A DNA stretch of 64,000 nt from Nostoc sp. MG11 (GCF_014904695.1 NZ_JACXXN010000004.1:248001-312000); one strand, 5' to 3'; numbered from the stretch's first letter, positions 17,476 to 25,957 are shown. Notes: generated by a model not told the origin, from the sequence alone. Numbers and translations: made by a program.

Positions 17476-18831
17476 TTATCTGGAGAATTCTGCACGCAAC
17501 TGATTGACAACCCGATCTAGCCCTACTGAATGAGCAGCTTTGAACAATAAACGATCGCCTGCTTGCACAAATGTCTTCAACCTAGCCACCAAATCAGCAT
17601 GAGTTGCAAAGCATTCAGATGGTATGCCCTCGGCACTCATAGCGATCGCTTCTGCATCTTGTCCATCTACTAAAACCAGCAAACCGTCTAAATTCAACTT
17701 TTTGACTGTTTCTCCGACTGAGGAGTGCAACTGCTGCGATCGCTCTCCTAATTCTTTCATTGCACCCAACACAGCAATCTTGCGTTTTCCGGGTGTGTCT
17801 GCCAACAACTGCAACGCTGCTAACATAGCTTCTGGTGCAGCATTATAAGTCTCATCTAAGATTAAAACATCGTTTGGTAAAGCAAATCGCTGCGATCGCC
17901 CTGTGGGCATATTCACCATCACACCTGCTTTTAGCGACGACCAATCAATTCCTAACACCTTTGCCACAGCTAAAGCCGCCAAGAAATTAGCCGCATTGTG
18001 ACGACCAGGCAATGGTAAGGGTAGTTGGATTCCTGCTACTTCTACAGTCTCGTTATCAATTAATAACCCTTGGATATCGCCACCAGAAAAACCATAAGTC
18101 ACAACTTGTCCAGCCCAAACTTTCGCTGCTGTGGCGATTAATAGAGGATTATCGTGGTTGAGAATTGCCACACTATTAGCAGGCATTTCAGCCAATAACT
18201 CACATTTTGCCTCGGCGATCGCTTCTTCGGAACCCAGTAACTCAATATGCGCCGTCCCTACATTGGTAATCACGCCAATAGTCGGACGCGCTATTTGCGT
18301 CAATTCGGCAATTTGTCCTCTACCCCGCATTGCCATTTCAATCACGGCGTAGTCATGTTCTGCACCAAGTTCTAAGAGAGTTTTTGGGACACCAATTTCG
18401 TTGTTGTAATTCTCATAAGTTTTGTGAACTCTTCCTTGTGTTGCCAAAACTGCGGCGAGCAGTTCCTTAGTTGTGGTTTTGCCCACAGAACCCGTTACCC
18501 CAATCACCGGAATCTCAAAGCGATCGCGCCACCATCTGCCGATTTTTTGATATGCCTGGAGAGTATCTTTTACTTGTAATACAGGGAACCCAGGATTTTC
18601 GTATTCAAAATCCACAATGGCTGCTAACGCACCCTTGGCGATCGCTGTTGGCACAAACTGGTGTCCATCAAACTTTTCACCTCGTAAAGCCAAAAATACT
18701 TCACCTGGCTTTATTATCCTGGTATCTGTTTGTATACCACTGCTTACTTGAGCTAAGGCAGCTTCAGATAAATTTACAGGTCGACACAAAAGAATTTCAA
18801 CCAGTTGGGTTAGGGTGGCAGAAAAAGGCAT
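17476..18831 (-). CDS. murF: UDP-N-acetylmuramoyl-tripeptide--D-alanyl-D-alanine ligase
   Basis: A 451-residue cytoplasmic ligase that adds D-Ala-D-Ala to UDP-MurNAc-tripeptide in peptidoglycan synthesis. The N-terminal substrate domain shows GIQTDTRIIKPGEVFLALRGEKFDGH. The ATP-binding loop is GVTGSVGKTTTKE near residues 111-122. ENYNNEIGVP and MAMRGRGQI identify the central Mur-ligase domain, and DETYNAAPEAM together with LGAMKELG identify the C-terminal domain. The full family length is present. ATG 18831 is chosen over a TTG two codons upstream. The gene appears to stand alone. Confidence 0.96.
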   Translation of the reverse strand: MPFSATLTQLVEILLCRPVNLSEAALAQVSSGIQTDTRIIKPGEVFLALRGEKFDGHQFVPTAIAKGALAAIVDFEYENPGFPVLQVKDTLQAYQKIGRWWRDRFEIPVIGVTGSVGKTTTKELLAAVLATQGRVHKTYENYNNEIGVPKTLLELGAEHDYAVIEMAMRGRGQIAELTQIARPTIGVITNVGTAHIELLGSEEAIAEAKCELLAEMPANSVAILNHDNPLLIATAAKVWAGQVVTYGFSGGDIQGLLIDNETVEVAGIQLPLPLPGRHNAANFLAALAVAKVLGIDWSSLKAGVMVNMPTGRSQRFALPNDVLILDETYNAAPEAMLAALQLLADTPGKRKIAVLGAMKELGERSQQLHSSVGETVKKLNLDGLLVLVDGQDAEAIAMSAEGIPSECFATHADLVARLKTFVQAGDRLLFKAAHSVGLDRVVNQLRAEFSR

Positions 18832-18942
18832 AAGCAATTCAAAATAGTAAAACCGAATTGTAATAGGTAATTCTTGTGAGCAAAGAAATATAAAGTATTC
18901 TAGTTAATCTTTTTACACACAGTCACAATAACACCAAAAGTA

Positions 18943-18971
18943 GTGCCAAAAGAGCTTAACTCTTTTGGCAC
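18943..18971 (-). terminator. 12-bp stem-loop, likely terminator of the TerB-like gene
   Basis: GTGCCAAAAGAG (18943-18954) pairs exactly with 18960-18971 around a five-base loop. It lies about 50 bases past the stop of the minus-strand gene at 19024; the following minus-strand sequence is T-rich. Confidence 0.65.
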
Positions 18972-19023
18972 GCTTTGTTTATAAACTATTTATATAGTTT
19001 GATCCGGCATGGAAAATGCTAAC

Positions 19024-19470
19024 CTATCCCCGGTTTTTAATCAAGATTACTTGTACAATTTGTATTGCTATCTCACTAGAAACACCTAAAGCTTGATATA
19101 AATCATTTAAAAAGTTTTTTTCTTCTTCGTTCACTGTCCCCTCGGCTAAGACCAAATCGGTGGCTACAGCAAAAGCCGCTTCCCGCAAGTCTTGAGACAG
19201 AGATTCTTTCGCTGCATTAAATAAGAAATTAAAATCATCCCGCTGGAGAATGCCCAAAATTTTATCAAACAGCCTGTTCATCAGGTCATTAGAATAACTT
19301 TTAAAAAGTTTCATCCGAGACAGCACAGAAGTGATACAATTTGTTTGCTCGGCAGAAAGATAACCATCTGAGGTTGTTGCAGCCAAAATGATCACAGCAA
19401 AAGCTTCCGCTGGATTGAGTAGTGTTTGGGCTTGGCTTTCAGTGCCCAACACAGCGTCGAATAGACCCAT
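19024..19470 (-). CDS. TerB-like (tellurite-resistance family) protein
   Basis: A 148-residue all-helical soluble protein. The pattern PAEAFAVIILAATTSDGYLSAEQTNCITSVLSRM, then AAFAVATDLVLAEGTVNEEEKNFLNDLYQALGV, shows two acidic metal-binding helices, each with the D/EG-x-(L/V)-x-x-(E)E signature of the TerB fold. Despite the family name, most such proteins are not shown to act in tellurite resistance; a metal- or stress-related role is likely. A strong Shine-Dalgarno AGGAG precedes ATG 19470. It stands alone between a terminator and a short membrane-peptide gene. Confidence 0.85.
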   Translation of the reverse strand: MGLFDAVLGTESQAQTLLNPAEAFAVIILAATTSDGYLSAEQTNCITSVLSRMKLFKSYSNDLMNRLFDKILGILQRDDFNFLFNAAKESLSQDLREAAFAVATDLVLAEGTVNEEEKNFLNDLYQALGVSSEIAIQIVQVILIKNRG

Positions 19471-19645
19471 TGTAGTAGCTCCTTGGTTTGCGCCTCAATA
19501 GCGGTACAGCTACCTGTATGTTCTGTGATATCAGGTAATGCTGCAACGCTGTGAGACTTTCATAGTCTAGTGTTCCCAGGATTTCTTTATGGCGAACACT
19601 TGTACCCAATGGTTTTCGGCAACAAATACACTGCCATCTGTGAAG

Positions 19646-19783
19646 TTAGGGTTCTCCTGTCTTTTCCATTGTTTCAATTACTGCCAAACCTATACCAGAA
19701 GCGGCTATTAACAGTACTGCTGATATCAAATAAGCGTTGGCAAACATCCGCAGGGCTTCATCGAAGAAAATGTAGGTGGTCAT
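19646..19783 (-). CDS. 45-residue single-helix membrane peptide, unknown
   Basis: A short frame from ATG 19783 to TAA 19646 encodes a 45-residue peptide with an amphipathic start (FFDEALRMFANAY), one clear hydrophobic helix (about 18-36) and a charged end (ETMEKTGEP). AAGGTGA lies seven bases before the ATG. Size and architecture resemble the small subunits of cyanobacterial membrane complexes, but I cannot match it to a known one. A longer plus-strand frame over the same bases has no such features. Confidence 0.5.
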   Translation of the reverse strand: MTTYIFFDEALRMFANAYLISAVLLIAASGIGLAVIETMEKTGEP

Positions 19784-20560
19784 TGGCTTCACCTTTTGAG
19801 GTTTGTGCTGCTAGTGCTTTTTATTTCTCCACACCCCGATAGGTGAATTTCGCTGAGAAAATGCTAGCAATTGCATCTTAACAAAACTTTAGCTCTTTCA
19901 GAACACTCCTTAAACTTTTTATTTTTGAAGATTCAATGAATTTCACCAGTTATTTGTAAAAGAAAGTACTGAGGCTGAGATTAATGCCAAAGTTAGCCAC
20001 CTGAAACTTACGCGAGTTTGGCTATTAAGCTGGTATCAATTACACAAAATCCAATATGGTTAAGTTATTGATGAGCTAGAGCTTGTGAAGAGATGAAAAT
20101 CTTATTATTTCGTTATTGGCTTTTACATTATTGATAATAATATCAACTACAAGAGTTAAAGGAACCGTATTAATACATAAGCCGTAACAAAGACAATGAA
20201 ACTATTATCCTTAGAAATCTCTACCGAACGTTTATTGTTGAAACCTATATCAATAAAATACAAAGAAAATATTTTTAGGTGACATACTCCTACACCGATT
20301 GCAAGCAATAGAGTGTAGGAGTATGTCACTAGAGTATAGAATTGCTTCTGCCGGTGCAAAGCAGAGTATCTAGCAGTAAAAGCAAATACTCAAATTTACA
20401 AATTCGTCTGAATATGAAAAATTTGTTTAGCGATCGCACTAGAACCAATTAAATTAACAGTAATTATTTGCAATAAAGTACTACACAACTATTTATTCGT
20501 TGATAATTCTTGCTTGCAAAATGGGATTATGCAGATCTAACTAGCAAACTCAGGTAAGTT
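19784..20560. other. Intergenic region with a stem-loop, no supported gene
   Basis: AT-rich sequence between the membrane-peptide gene start and the end of the deacetylase-family gene. It contains the 16-bp inverted repeat at 20279-20329. A 67-codon minus-strand frame at 20156 includes that inverted repeat and is judged accidental. Confidence 0.5.
20279..20329. repeat. Nested stem-loop with 16-bp outer arms
   Basis: GTGACATACTCCTACA (20279-20294) pairs exactly with 20314-20329. The 19-base loop itself contains ATTGC-AA-GCAAT, so a second small hairpin can form. It may be a structured RNA, a transposon end or a dispersed genomic palindrome. Confidence 0.7.
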
Positions 20561-21481
20561 CTAAATTAAACAGCGTTCAATTGTAGCGACAACTGATTGA
20601 GAAAGTGTATCAAAATCGTAACCGCCTTCCAAACCAAATAAAATTTTACGAGTTAGTCCTAGACAACAATCAGTAAATAAACCATAATCTGCTGGTTGCA
20701 AATTGATGCTTGCCAAAGGGTCTGCGGCATTGGCATCGTAACCTGCACTCACAATTAGTAAATCTGGTTGAAAATTTGCTAAAAATGGCACTACCTTTTT
20801 TTCCAGTAATGGCTGATATACAGAGATATCACTACCAGGAGGTACGGGCAAATTTAATACATTATTATGAAAGCCGCGTTCTGTAACTCTCCCAGTACCA
20901 GGATAGCAAGGGTATTGATGTAGAGAACAATAGGCAATTTGCGGATGAGTTTCAATGATCGCCTGTGTACCATTACCATGATGCACATCCCAATCTAAAA
21001 TGGCGACGCGATTAATTCCAGGTTGTTCTAGAGCAAACAAAGCAGCGATCGCGGCATTAGAAAATAAGCAAAAACCCATTCCTGCATCACTTTCAGCATG
21101 GTGTCCCGGTGGACGCGCCAGCACAAAAGCCGGATTTGCTGTTGCCAGCACAGTCTCAACTCCATCCAGCCAAGCACTCACGGCTAACAATGCCACATCA
21201 TAGCTGCGTGAGCAAACAGGCGTATCTCCATCCAAATAACTACCGCTAGTAGAGGCAATTTCCCTAACTTTCTTGATGTATGCTGGGGTGTGAGCCTTTA
21301 CCAATACAGGCATTAATGACGGACTTTCTGCTACTGGTGTAGGCGATCGCCATTCAATTTTCTTGGCAAACGCAGATGTTCTTAAGGCGTTAGCGATCGC
21401 CGTCAAGCGTTCTGGGTTTTCAGGATGGTATTTTCCAGTTTTGTGATCCAGAAACTCATCAGAATAGATGACTGGCAGCAT
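20561..21481 (-). CDS. Histone-deacetylase-family amidohydrolase (AcuC/AphA-like)
   Basis: A 306-residue zinc amidohydrolase. The catalytic elements are all present: RPPGHHAE with H127/H128, DWDVHHGNGT with zinc ligands D165 and H167, GYDANAADPL with ligand D254, and the transition-state tyrosine in EGGYD (Y288). Bacterial members remove acetyl groups from small acetylated amines or from acetyl-lysine proteins; which applies here cannot be told. The length is normal. Tightly clustered neighbours are absent; the small hydrophilic protein gene at 21539-21757 lies just upstream on the same strand. Confidence 0.93.
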   Translation of the reverse strand: MLPVIYSDEFLDHKTGKYHPENPERLTAIANALRTSAFAKKIEWRSPTPVAESPSLMPVLVKAHTPAYIKKVREIASTSGSYLDGDTPVCSRSYDVALLAVSAWLDGVETVLATANPAFVLARPPGHHAESDAGMGFCLFSNAAIAALFALEQPGINRVAILDWDVHHGNGTQAIIETHPQIAYCSLHQYPCYPGTGRVTERGFHNNVLNLPVPPGSDISVYQPLLEKKVVPFLANFQPDLLIVSAGYDANAADPLASINLQPADYGLFTDCCLGLTRKILFGLEGGYDFDTLSQSVVATIERCLI

Positions 21482-21538
21482 AGGGCGAAAACAGTTGCTA
21501 GCAGGATACTGAATGTCATTGTATCCTCACTAGTAGCT

Positions 21539-21757
21539 CTATTCTTCGGTGAGTCCGGTCATTTCATCGTTTGGTTCATCAAGCATTTCGGGTACTAAAG
21601 CTGGATTACTCCTACGTTCTGCTGGCGATTGCTCTCGGATGACATCATCCATTTTTGGAGGGTGTTTGATTTTGTCGAGTACCTCTGGGCTTAATTGCGA
21701 TGCATCACCTTCAGAATTCATTTTTTCAGCTTGACTCGGAACTGTTTCCTTATTCAT
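21539..21757 (-). CDS. Small hydrophilic, probably disordered protein
   Basis: A 72-residue protein without hydrophobic core, rich in Glu, Pro, Ser and Asp (for example SPEVLDKIKHPPKMDDVIREQSPAERRSNP). The composition is coherent and the plus-strand frame over the same bases is clearly its mirror. The ribosome site is weak. Its function is unknown; such small acidic proteins are often stress-associated in cyanobacteria, which is only an analogy. Confidence 0.6.
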   Translation of the reverse strand: MNKETVPSQAEKMNSEGDASQLSPEVLDKIKHPPKMDDVIREQSPAERRSNPALVPEMLDEPNDEMTGLTEE

Positions 21758-21882
21758 AACTATTTCTCTAAACTTCTACGCCCAGCTTAAATTTTTATGT
21801 GGCAAGACACACACTACCTTGGGGCTTAAATTACTATTTCCACACTGATTCATTAGTGCAGTGTATATTTACTTGTATATTT

Positions 21883-22998
21883 CTATTGGTTGGTAGCCAC
21901 AGGTAGGCGGATAGTGAATGTGCTACCTTGTCCCGGCTCAGATATCACATTAATTGTGCCTTGATGTGCTTCGATAATGCAGCGAGATAAATATAACCCT
22001 AAACCACTACCGGAACGCTGGTGTTTACCCTGGCGAAATCGCTCGAATAATATTGCCTGATCTTGTTTAGAAATTCCCGGCCCTGTATCTTCAATATCAA
22101 TAGTCACATTAGCCGGAGTGAGATGGCAGCGAATATCTACAGAACCCTTATCTGTAAATTTGATGGCATTGCCGATAATATTTGTCAGAACTCGCCGCAT
22201 CTCTACGCGATCGCTCATGACAGTGCTTTGAGTTTCGCCCTTATCGGTTGTTTCTTGTGCCAATTCAAGATTTAGGGCTAATCCTTTTTCTTCTGCTAAG
22301 GGAGTTAACTCCTGAGCAACTTCACTAACTAACTCCTGAATATTACAAGGAGAAATTTTTAAAGTTTTACAGCCAGCCTCATGACGATAAACTTCTAGTA
22401 AGGTGTTTACCATTTCCAGCAGGTCTTGGTTACTGCCAATCATGGTACTAATTATTTCTTGCAGTTGTGGTGAAACTTCGCAAAACCTACCTTCTATCAA
22501 TAATTTTAAGATCCGGTTGGATGCTACCAGAGGTATACGTAAATCATGAGTAAAACGCGAGACAAAATCGGCTCGCAAGTTAGCCATCTGATCTCGTTCG
22601 TCGATACTATGCTTGAGGCGGAGAAGCGATCGCACTCGTGCATGTAGCTCATCTGGATCGAATGGTTTACGGATGAAGTCATCTGCACCAGCATCGAGTC
22701 CCTCCACAACGCTAGACTCATAGTGAGCCGTAATTAGTAGAATAGGGATAAAGGGTAGCGCCCGATTCTGTCGGATGCGTCGAGTGAATTCATAGCCATC
22801 GATTCCAGGCATCATCACATCTAAAAGTATCAAGTCTGGCGGCGATTGCTCAACCATAGTCAAAGCTGTCTTGCTATCTTCCACTAAGCTGAGTTCATAG
22901 TCCTTATCCTCTAGGACTGCTTCTAAAATCAGCAAATTGTCAAAAACGTCATCTACAACGAGAATTCTATCTTTTTTGGAAGTTTTAGTTAAAGACAT
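21883..22998 (-). CDS. Hybrid response regulator / histidine kinase
   Basis: A 371-residue cytoplasmic protein with an N-terminal receiver domain (acidic pocket VVDD at 14-17, phospho-acceptor D60 in LILLDVMMPG, K111) fused to a histidine kinase core. The dimerisation helix carries RFTHDLRIPL with H151. The ATPase part has an N-box (NIIGNAIKF), DTGPGI and GSGLGLYL. The fixed REC-HK order means the kinase is controlled by phosphorylation from another kinase and then passes phosphate on. It has no sensor or membrane segment. It is transcribed divergently from the NarL-type regulator at 23512, a plausible partner. Confidence 0.93.
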   Translation of the reverse strand: MSLTKTSKKDRILVVDDVFDNLLILEAVLEDKDYELSLVEDSKTALTMVEQSPPDLILLDVMMPGIDGYEFTRRIRQNRALPFIPILLITAHYESSVVEGLDAGADDFIRKPFDPDELHARVRSLLRLKHSIDERDQMANLRADFVSRFTHDLRIPLVASNRILKLLIEGRFCEVSPQLQEIISTMIGSNQDLLEMVNTLLEVYRHEAGCKTLKISPCNIQELVSEVAQELTPLAEEKGLALNLELAQETTDKGETQSTVMSDRVEMRRVLTNIIGNAIKFTDKGSVDIRCHLTPANVTIDIEDTGPGISKQDQAILFERFRQGKHQRSGSGLGLYLSRCIIEAHQGTINVISEPGQGSTFTIRLPVATNQ

Positions 22999-23511
22999 GG
23001 TTAATAAAAAAAGAAGTGCTTGGCTATCCCTAGCAAATCTAGTAATAGCTTACTTCACCAGCGTTAAGATCATCATGATTCACATGTTCGCTTAAAGTTT
23101 TCGGAATTAAGGATATTCTTTTTATCAGTAATTGCACTAGAAAAGCTAGTGATTTGTATAAAATAAACTTTTTTTCCTCCAACTTTATCAGTTGTATTGC
23201 ACAGAAACGCAAACTGCTATGTATTCATGACTTTTATTGCTGCAAAGTCAACTTTAACTATAACTAATAGTCACCGATTCCTAATCGCTTCGCATCAAGA
23301 TAATGTATAAAAATATTTTTTGAGGAAATTAAATTCTTATATTCAAACACCGCTTTAAAAAAAATTTGAAAATAAGGTCGTTTATGACTGATGATGGATG
23401 AAGTTTTGTGAACAATACCAAACGCCTTTCTTTTCGGATAAAATCCCGAATAGAAGAACAAAGCTATTTTCATCTGTACTTTTAGATAGATAACAGTAAA
23501 GATAACCATCC
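22999..23511. other. Divergent promoter region of the two-component genes
   Basis: A 513-base AT-rich spacer between the hybrid kinase and the response regulator. Both promoters should lie here. A minus-strand frame of 81 codons (23264) has no ribosome site or family features and is not counted as a gene. Confidence 0.5.
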
Positions 23512-24231
23512 ATGAGTGAAATAAAGATCCTCGTAATTGAAGATCACAACCTTACCAGAATCGGCTTACGGGCTGCTTTACAAACCCAGGCAGAAATGAA
23601 CATTGTTGGTGAAGCAGCTAATGCAGCAGAGGGAATAGAGCTTCTAAAAACTCTCAAGCCAGATGTTGCCACCATTGACATTGGTTTGCCTGACATGGAT
23701 GGTATAGAACTGACACGCACATTTAGGCAATACCAGGCGGAAACAGAAGACTACACAACAAAGCTGCTGATTTTAACAATGCAGAGTAGTGAACAGGCGG
23801 TTTTAGCAGCTTTTGCAGCAGGTGCAGACTCTTATTGCATGAAGGATATCGAAAGTGAGAAATTAGTAGAGGCAGTGCAAACGACCTACGCAGGTAGCTC
23901 ATGGATCGATCCAGCGATCGCAGATCTCGTACTGCGACAAATACGACAGGATTTTCCTGATGGTAATAGTGGAACAGCCGGAAAAAGAGTACTGATTGAC
24001 GGTATTGACCCAGAAATTGAAAAAACTATAGAGAGCTATCCCCTGACTCATCGAGAAATGGATGTTTTGGAGTTGATTGTCGCTGGGTGTGACAATGCAG
24101 AAATCGCTAAAAGGCTCTATTTAACTGTCGGTACTGTAAAAACTCACGTTCGAGGTATTCTAAATAAACTCTGTGTTGCTGACCGCACGCAGGCTGCTGT
24201 ACTTGCTTTGCGTGCTGGGTTAGTGCAGTAG
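23512..24231 (+). CDS. NarL/FixJ-type response regulator
   Basis: A 239-residue two-domain regulator. The receiver domain has the acidic pair ED (10-11), phospho-acceptor D56 (TIDIGLPDMDG) and the switch region LTMQSS with K in YCMKDIE. The C-terminal LuxR-type helix-turn-helix is LTHREMDVLELIVAGCDNAEIAKRLYLTVGTVKTHVRGILNKL. It binds DNA when phosphorylated. The divergent hybrid kinase is its most likely phosphodonor. The target genes are unknown. There is no clear terminator after it; the transposon-like element begins about 160 bases downstream. Confidence 0.94.
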   Translation: MSEIKILVIEDHNLTRIGLRAALQTQAEMNIVGEAANAAEGIELLKTLKPDVATIDIGLPDMDGIELTRTFRQYQAETEDYTTKLLILTMQSSEQAVLAAFAAGADSYCMKDIESEKLVEAVQTTYAGSSWIDPAIADLVLRQIRQDFPDGNSGTAGKRVLIDGIDPEIEKTIESYPLTHREMDVLELIVAGCDNAEIAKRLYLTVGTVKTHVRGILNKLCVADRTQAAVLALRAGLVQ

Positions 24232-24388
24232 TGAGTTAAATGCCTATCCAAGTAAGGTAAAAACCGAACTTCGTCTCGCTACGCTAACGCTCCTAGTGGG
24301 CGACCTAATTCATCCTTTTATCCTTTGCCCTTTACCCCTCTGCTTTATAATCAGATGATGTCCTAGACTACCTGGCAACAGCTATATT

Positions 24389-24813
24389 AAGAATTTGGCG
24401 TTGCTGAATCCAGGTATGAATTTACCGGGCTACGCCCCGCTTCTCTACGAGACGCTCCGCGAATGCTAACACCCAGAGACGCAGCGAAAAGTTCTGTAGG
24501 TGGAGAGAAGTCTGAGCGTCGGCGTCCGGCGATGGTCTTTATCACTGCCTTTGGGCGCAAAGCCTTGCGCCTCTCCCTTGTGTCTAAAGGACACAAGGCA
24601 ACCGTTCTGAAAGAACGGTTGGGCAGTAAGACCCGCATAGCGATGGCTCCGCCAACGCAATCATGCGAACAGAACTTCTCCCAAGGGGAGACGCAATGAT
24701 GCGAACGGAGTTTCCCAACCTAGGAAACTTTTCAAGACAGAGGCGCAGAGAGTAAGAGTTTAAGATGTTAAGTTTTTAAATTTCATACTTCAATTCAGCA
24801 ATGCCAAGAATTT
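24389..24813. mobile_element. 409-bp non-autonomous transposon (MITE) with 8-bp target duplication
   Basis: Terminal repeats GGCGTTGCTGAATCCAGG... (24397-24420) and its inverted partner (24782-24805) match at 20 of 24 bases. AAGAATTT flanks both ends exactly (24389-24396, 24806-24813), a target-site duplication. The interior is GC-rich and full of small palindromes (CCTTGTGTC/GACACAAGG, AACCGTTCT/AGAACGGTT) and has no transposase. Three overlapping frames inside it are products of the palindromes. Its right end supplies the stop codon of the adjacent acyltransferase gene. Confidence 0.85.
24708..24744. repeat. 37-bp dispersed repeat (copy 1; copy 2 at 60815-60851)
   Basis: The segment around CCAACCTAGGAAA recurs with few changes at 60815-60851, in the same orientation, 36 kb away in gene-free DNA. 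Copy 1 is inside the MITE at 24389-24813, so copy 2 may mark a decayed relative. Confidence 0.65.
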
Positions 24814-25346
24814 AATCTCTTCTTGATGGGCTGAGCAGGATTACCAGCATAAACAATCATTGGATCTAAAGAACGCCCAGTTACTCCACCGAGGGTCAGT
24901 ACTGCACCTCTACCTACTGTTACACCTGGGCCTATTACCGCCTTGGCTGCAATCCAACTACCCTCTTGTATGTGAATTGGGGCTGTAATTAGTTGAAAAT
25001 CGGGATGATTCCAGTCATGATTTCCAGTGCAGAGGTAGACTCCTTGAGATAAGCAAACATGACTTTCTATGGTGACAGGAGCTAGGTTATCAATCCAGGT
25101 ATCTTCCCCAATCCAAACGTAATCACCCACAGTTAACCGCCAGGGAAACTTCACTCTTACTCCTGGCTTAACGCGGACGCGTTGACCAATTTGCGCTCCA
25201 AAGCAGCGGAGTATCCAAATTTTTAAAGCTGATATAGGGAGCCAATAACTTTCTACTAAGGGCGACCCGATAAAATACCACAGAAGTTGTTTCCAGTATG
25301 GTGCGCCTGGAGTATAAGTACCTAAAGTATAGTTATCTAAACGCAT
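24795..25346 (-). CDS. Hexapeptide-repeat acyltransferase, WcaF-like, 3' end supplied by a MITE
   Basis: A 183-residue left-handed beta-helix acetyltransferase. WCAF-type features are YTPGAPYWKQLLWY at the start, GVRVKFPWRLTVGDYVWIGEDTWIDN in the helix, a TGNHDWNHP loop with the catalytic-type histidine, and GRGAVLTLGGVTGRSL near the end. It should O-acetylate the exopolysaccharide made by the cluster. The ATG at 25346 follows the YdcF-like stop by one base (TAATATG); an upstream in-frame start at 25505 would overlap that gene fully and is rejected. The last residues and the stop lie in the transposon end at 24795-24813, so the native C-terminus has been replaced. Confidence 0.88.
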   Translation of the reverse strand: MRLDNYTLGTYTPGAPYWKQLLWYFIGSPLVESYWLPISALKIWILRCFGAQIGQRVRVKPGVRVKFPWRLTVGDYVWIGEDTWIDNLAPVTIESHVCLSQGVYLCTGNHDWNHPDFQLITAPIHIQEGSWIAAKAVIGPGVTVGRGAVLTLGGVTGRSLDPMIVYAGNPAQPIKKRLNSWHC

Positions 25347-25347
25347 A

Positions 25348-25932
25348 TTATGGTGAATTAACAGCAGGCTTAAGACTCGCTCCTGTATGGCCTGTAAAAA
25401 TCCAAAGCAGGGAGCGGGCAATGTCGCGAATAATGGGAAGGAAGGATTCTTTGGGATGGTTAGACGGTACAGAGAGTGGAGTGAAGGCAATGCCTTGGCT
25501 ACCAAGAATCAGGGTTGCGATCGCTTTGGCTCTGGGCATGTGATAGTTAGAAGTAATTAAATATAAGTGTTGTATTTTGTATTGTTTAAAATCTGGAACC
25601 AGGGTAGTAAAGTTAGTAACTGTGTCAACAGCTCGATAGTCTAAGTGAAGGCGTCTATCCGAAATACCCGCGTCTCGAAAAATTTTACGCGCTTCGCTGG
25701 GAACTACACCAGAAGAAACCCAAATTTTTAGGGATGGATACCAGTGAGCAAATTCGGCGGTGAATGCTTCTCGCTCTCCTAATGATTCGCCGCCAAGGGT
25801 GAGAATGGCTTGGGGCTGGGGAGCTTGGTACAGTGCGATCGCTACATGCACAGGAATCATTAGCAGCAGAAAGAGGATAAAACCTACTACTAAAAAAAGT
25901 ATCCAATGTTTTTTAATTTTGCAGAATGTAAT
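25348..25932 (-). CDS. YdcF-like (DUF218) membrane-anchored protein, probably starting at ATT
   Basis: The DUF218 core is clear: QAILTLGGES, RDAGISDRRLHLDYRAVDTVTNF and YLITSNYHMPRAKAIA with the conserved histidine. The first ATG (25860) would give 170 residues and begin in the middle of a membrane helix. The same frame continues upstream for 24 codons encoding KKHWILFLVVGFILFLLL, the N-terminal anchor usual for this family, and then meets a stop. No ATG, GTG or TTG occurs in that extension, but GGAGG (25940-25944) stands seven bases before an ATT at 25932. The 194-residue form from ATT is preferred. Relatives act in cell-envelope metabolism; the reaction is unknown. Confidence 0.7.
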   Translation of the reverse strand: MTFCKIKKHWILFLVVGFILFLLLMIPVHVAIALYQAPQPQAILTLGGESLGEREAFTAEFAHWYPSLKIWVSSGVVPSEARKIFRDAGISDRRLHLDYRAVDTVTNFTTLVPDFKQYKIQHLYLITSNYHMPRAKAIATLILGSQGIAFTPLSVPSNHPKESFLPIIRDIARSLLWIFTGHTGASLKPAVNSP

Positions 25933-25939
25933 AACTTAA

Positions 25940-25944
25940 CCTCC
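25940..25944 (-). promoter_or_regulatory. Ribosome binding site facing an ATT codon
   Basis: GGAGG on the minus strand lies exactly seven bases before ATT 25932-25930. It decides the start of the YdcF-like gene because no ordinary start codon lies in the membrane-anchor extension. Confidence 0.55.
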
Positions 25945-25957
25945 AAACAATAATTTT

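Noticed and set aside
19570-19842. Plus-strand frame of 90 codons
   Set aside because: It covers the better-supported 45-residue minus-strand gene and shows no domain or ribosome site.
20156-20359. Minus-strand frame of 67 codons
   Set aside because: It spans the nested stem-loop, is rich in aromatic and hydrophobic residues by AT bias only and has no Shine-Dalgarno.
23264-23509. Minus-strand frame of 81 codons between the two-component genes
   Set aside because: AT-driven composition, no ribosome site, and it would fill the divergent promoter region.
24387-24699. Three overlapping reading frames of 64-83 codons on both strands
   Set aside because: They lie inside the MITE at 24389-24813 and are made by its palindromic GC-rich DNA; the opposite-strand frames mirror each other and have no ribosome site.
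25347-25505. N-terminal extension of the WcaF-like gene
   Set aside because: The extension lies wholly in the upstream YdcF-like gene, while ATG 25346 follows that gene's stop directly and fits the family length.
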